Both the position numbers and the translations under genes were made by a program. From contig JAAYXE010000154.1 in NCBI GenBank assembly GCA_012516075.1, forward strand, positions 1 to 32,871: 32,871 nt of DNA, read 5' to 3'. Under the pieces are notes generated by a model, which was given only the letters and a program-made list of their open reading frames with translations, ran no database searches and had not been told where the DNA came from. This document shows positions 32,523 to 32,871 of the stretch, piece after piece. Source of the stretch: Chloroflexota bacterium (GTDB lineage Bacteria > Chloroflexota > Anaerolineae > Anaerolineales > UBA4823). Position 1 is the first letter of the stretch. Every line of letters begins with the position of its first letter.

Positions 32523-32871
32523 TTGCTTGAAGCTGGCGCTGGTAAGGCTGATATTACCCCCGCAGTAGGGACCCCGCTCAGCGGTTTCATATCCCGCGAA
32601 AACCGCCCGTCCACCGGGATCGACACACCTCTGTATGTCCGCGTCCTTGCCCTGCGCGCCCAGGGGCAGACGTACTTCCTGCTCAGTTACGAGCTGCTGG
32701 GGCTGAACGATGAGATAGAGCAGCAGATCCCAGCGGCTCTGGCCGCCGATCTGGGTCCCCTGTACGCGCCTGAACGCTGCCTGCTGACCGCCGTCCACAC
32801 GCACAGCGGACCTCCCACGGGGCTGCTGATCGGGGAATCCGGGCCGGACCCGGCGTACGTGGATCTGCTAA
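32523..32871 (+). CDS. Neutral/alkaline non-lysosomal ceramidase-like protein (partial, N-terminus only)
   Basis: The visible 116 codons match the N-terminus of the neutral ceramidase-like family (PF04734): LEAGAGKADITPAVGTPLSG at the start, TPLYVRVLALRAQGQTYFLL, and the metal-binding TAVHTHSGPPTG. The right edge cuts the gene, so most of the usual ~400-600 residues is missing. AAAGGAG at 32508-32514 places the start at TTG 32523. An in-frame ATG at 32469 would add 18 residues that do not look conserved and has its Shine-Dalgarno directly abutting. No signal peptide is visible, so it may be cytoplasmic. Bacterial members often act on unknown substrates next to sugar importers; a true ceramidase role is not implied. 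Confidence 0.82.
   Translation, partial: MLEAGAGKADITPAVGTPLSGFISRENRPSTGIDTPLYVRVLALRAQGQTYFLLSYELLGLNDEIEQQIPAALAADLGPLYAPERCLLTAVHTHSGPPTGLLIGESGPDPAYVDLL

Noticed and set aside
1..32871. CRISPR array, tRNA or rRNA genes, transposases, phage integration sites
   Set aside because: I read for regularly spaced repeats, cloverleaf-like segments, transposase frames and flanking direct repeats and saw none; the only long direct repeat is the URO-D tract.

Overview
The window looks like a chromosomal segment of a GC-rich bacterium. I infer Chloroflexota, probably Anaerolineae, from the gene mix: a large GH13 plus GH57 plus glgA/glgC/malQ glycogen block, lipoproteins with the SLAC/LSAC type of lipobox, a LonB-like AAA protease, YhfC-type proteases, and sugar ABC importers beside ROK regulators. 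No 16S gene or other decisive taxonomic marker is present, so this placement is inference. I saw no tRNA, rRNA, CRISPR array, insertion sequence or phage gene.

Layout. (1) 1-2334, minus strand: a CBS-domain protein, pdhA and pdhB (pdhB cut by the left edge), read from an extended -10 promoter. The leader carries a terminator hairpin directly before the first ribosome binding site. (2) 2847-7673, plus strand: a YhfC-type membrane protease gene broken by one stop codon, an ABC ATPase, an ABC-2 type permease, an Ig-like/zinc-ribbon membrane protein, and a beta-propeller-like lipoprotein. (3) 7682-11874, minus strand: a LonB-like protease, a tandem universal stress protein and a two-domain sulfurtransferase; the last is frameshifted. 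(4) 12062-21738: a glycogen/alpha-glucan block with a 1201-residue GH13 protein, a convergent GH57 protein, and then glgA, glgC and malQ. (5) 21727-26201, minus strand: an amino-sugar catabolism operon with a ROK repressor, SIS-domain protein, ROK sugar kinase, NagA and a small DUF1294 membrane protein. (6) 26400-32351, plus strand and divergent from the ROK repressor: a sugar-binding lipoprotein, two permeases and two tandem URO-D-family proteins. A ceramidase-like gene follows and is cut by the right edge.

How the parts fit. Regions 5 and 6 probably form one regulon for import and breakdown of an N-acetylated amino sugar or glycoconjugate. The importer has no ATPase in the window, so it presumably uses a shared one encoded elsewhere. 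Region 4 makes ADP-glucose (GlgC), polymerises it (GlgA) and remodels alpha-glucan (MalQ, GH13, GH57).

Points that stand out. Three genes (yhfC-like, sulfurtransferase, nagA) each carry a single-base lesion that breaks an otherwise convincing reading frame. The two URO-D paralogs share a 363-bp tract with only silent differences while the rest of each gene has diverged, which points to gene conversion. The CBS-pdhAB leader looks like a transcription attenuator.
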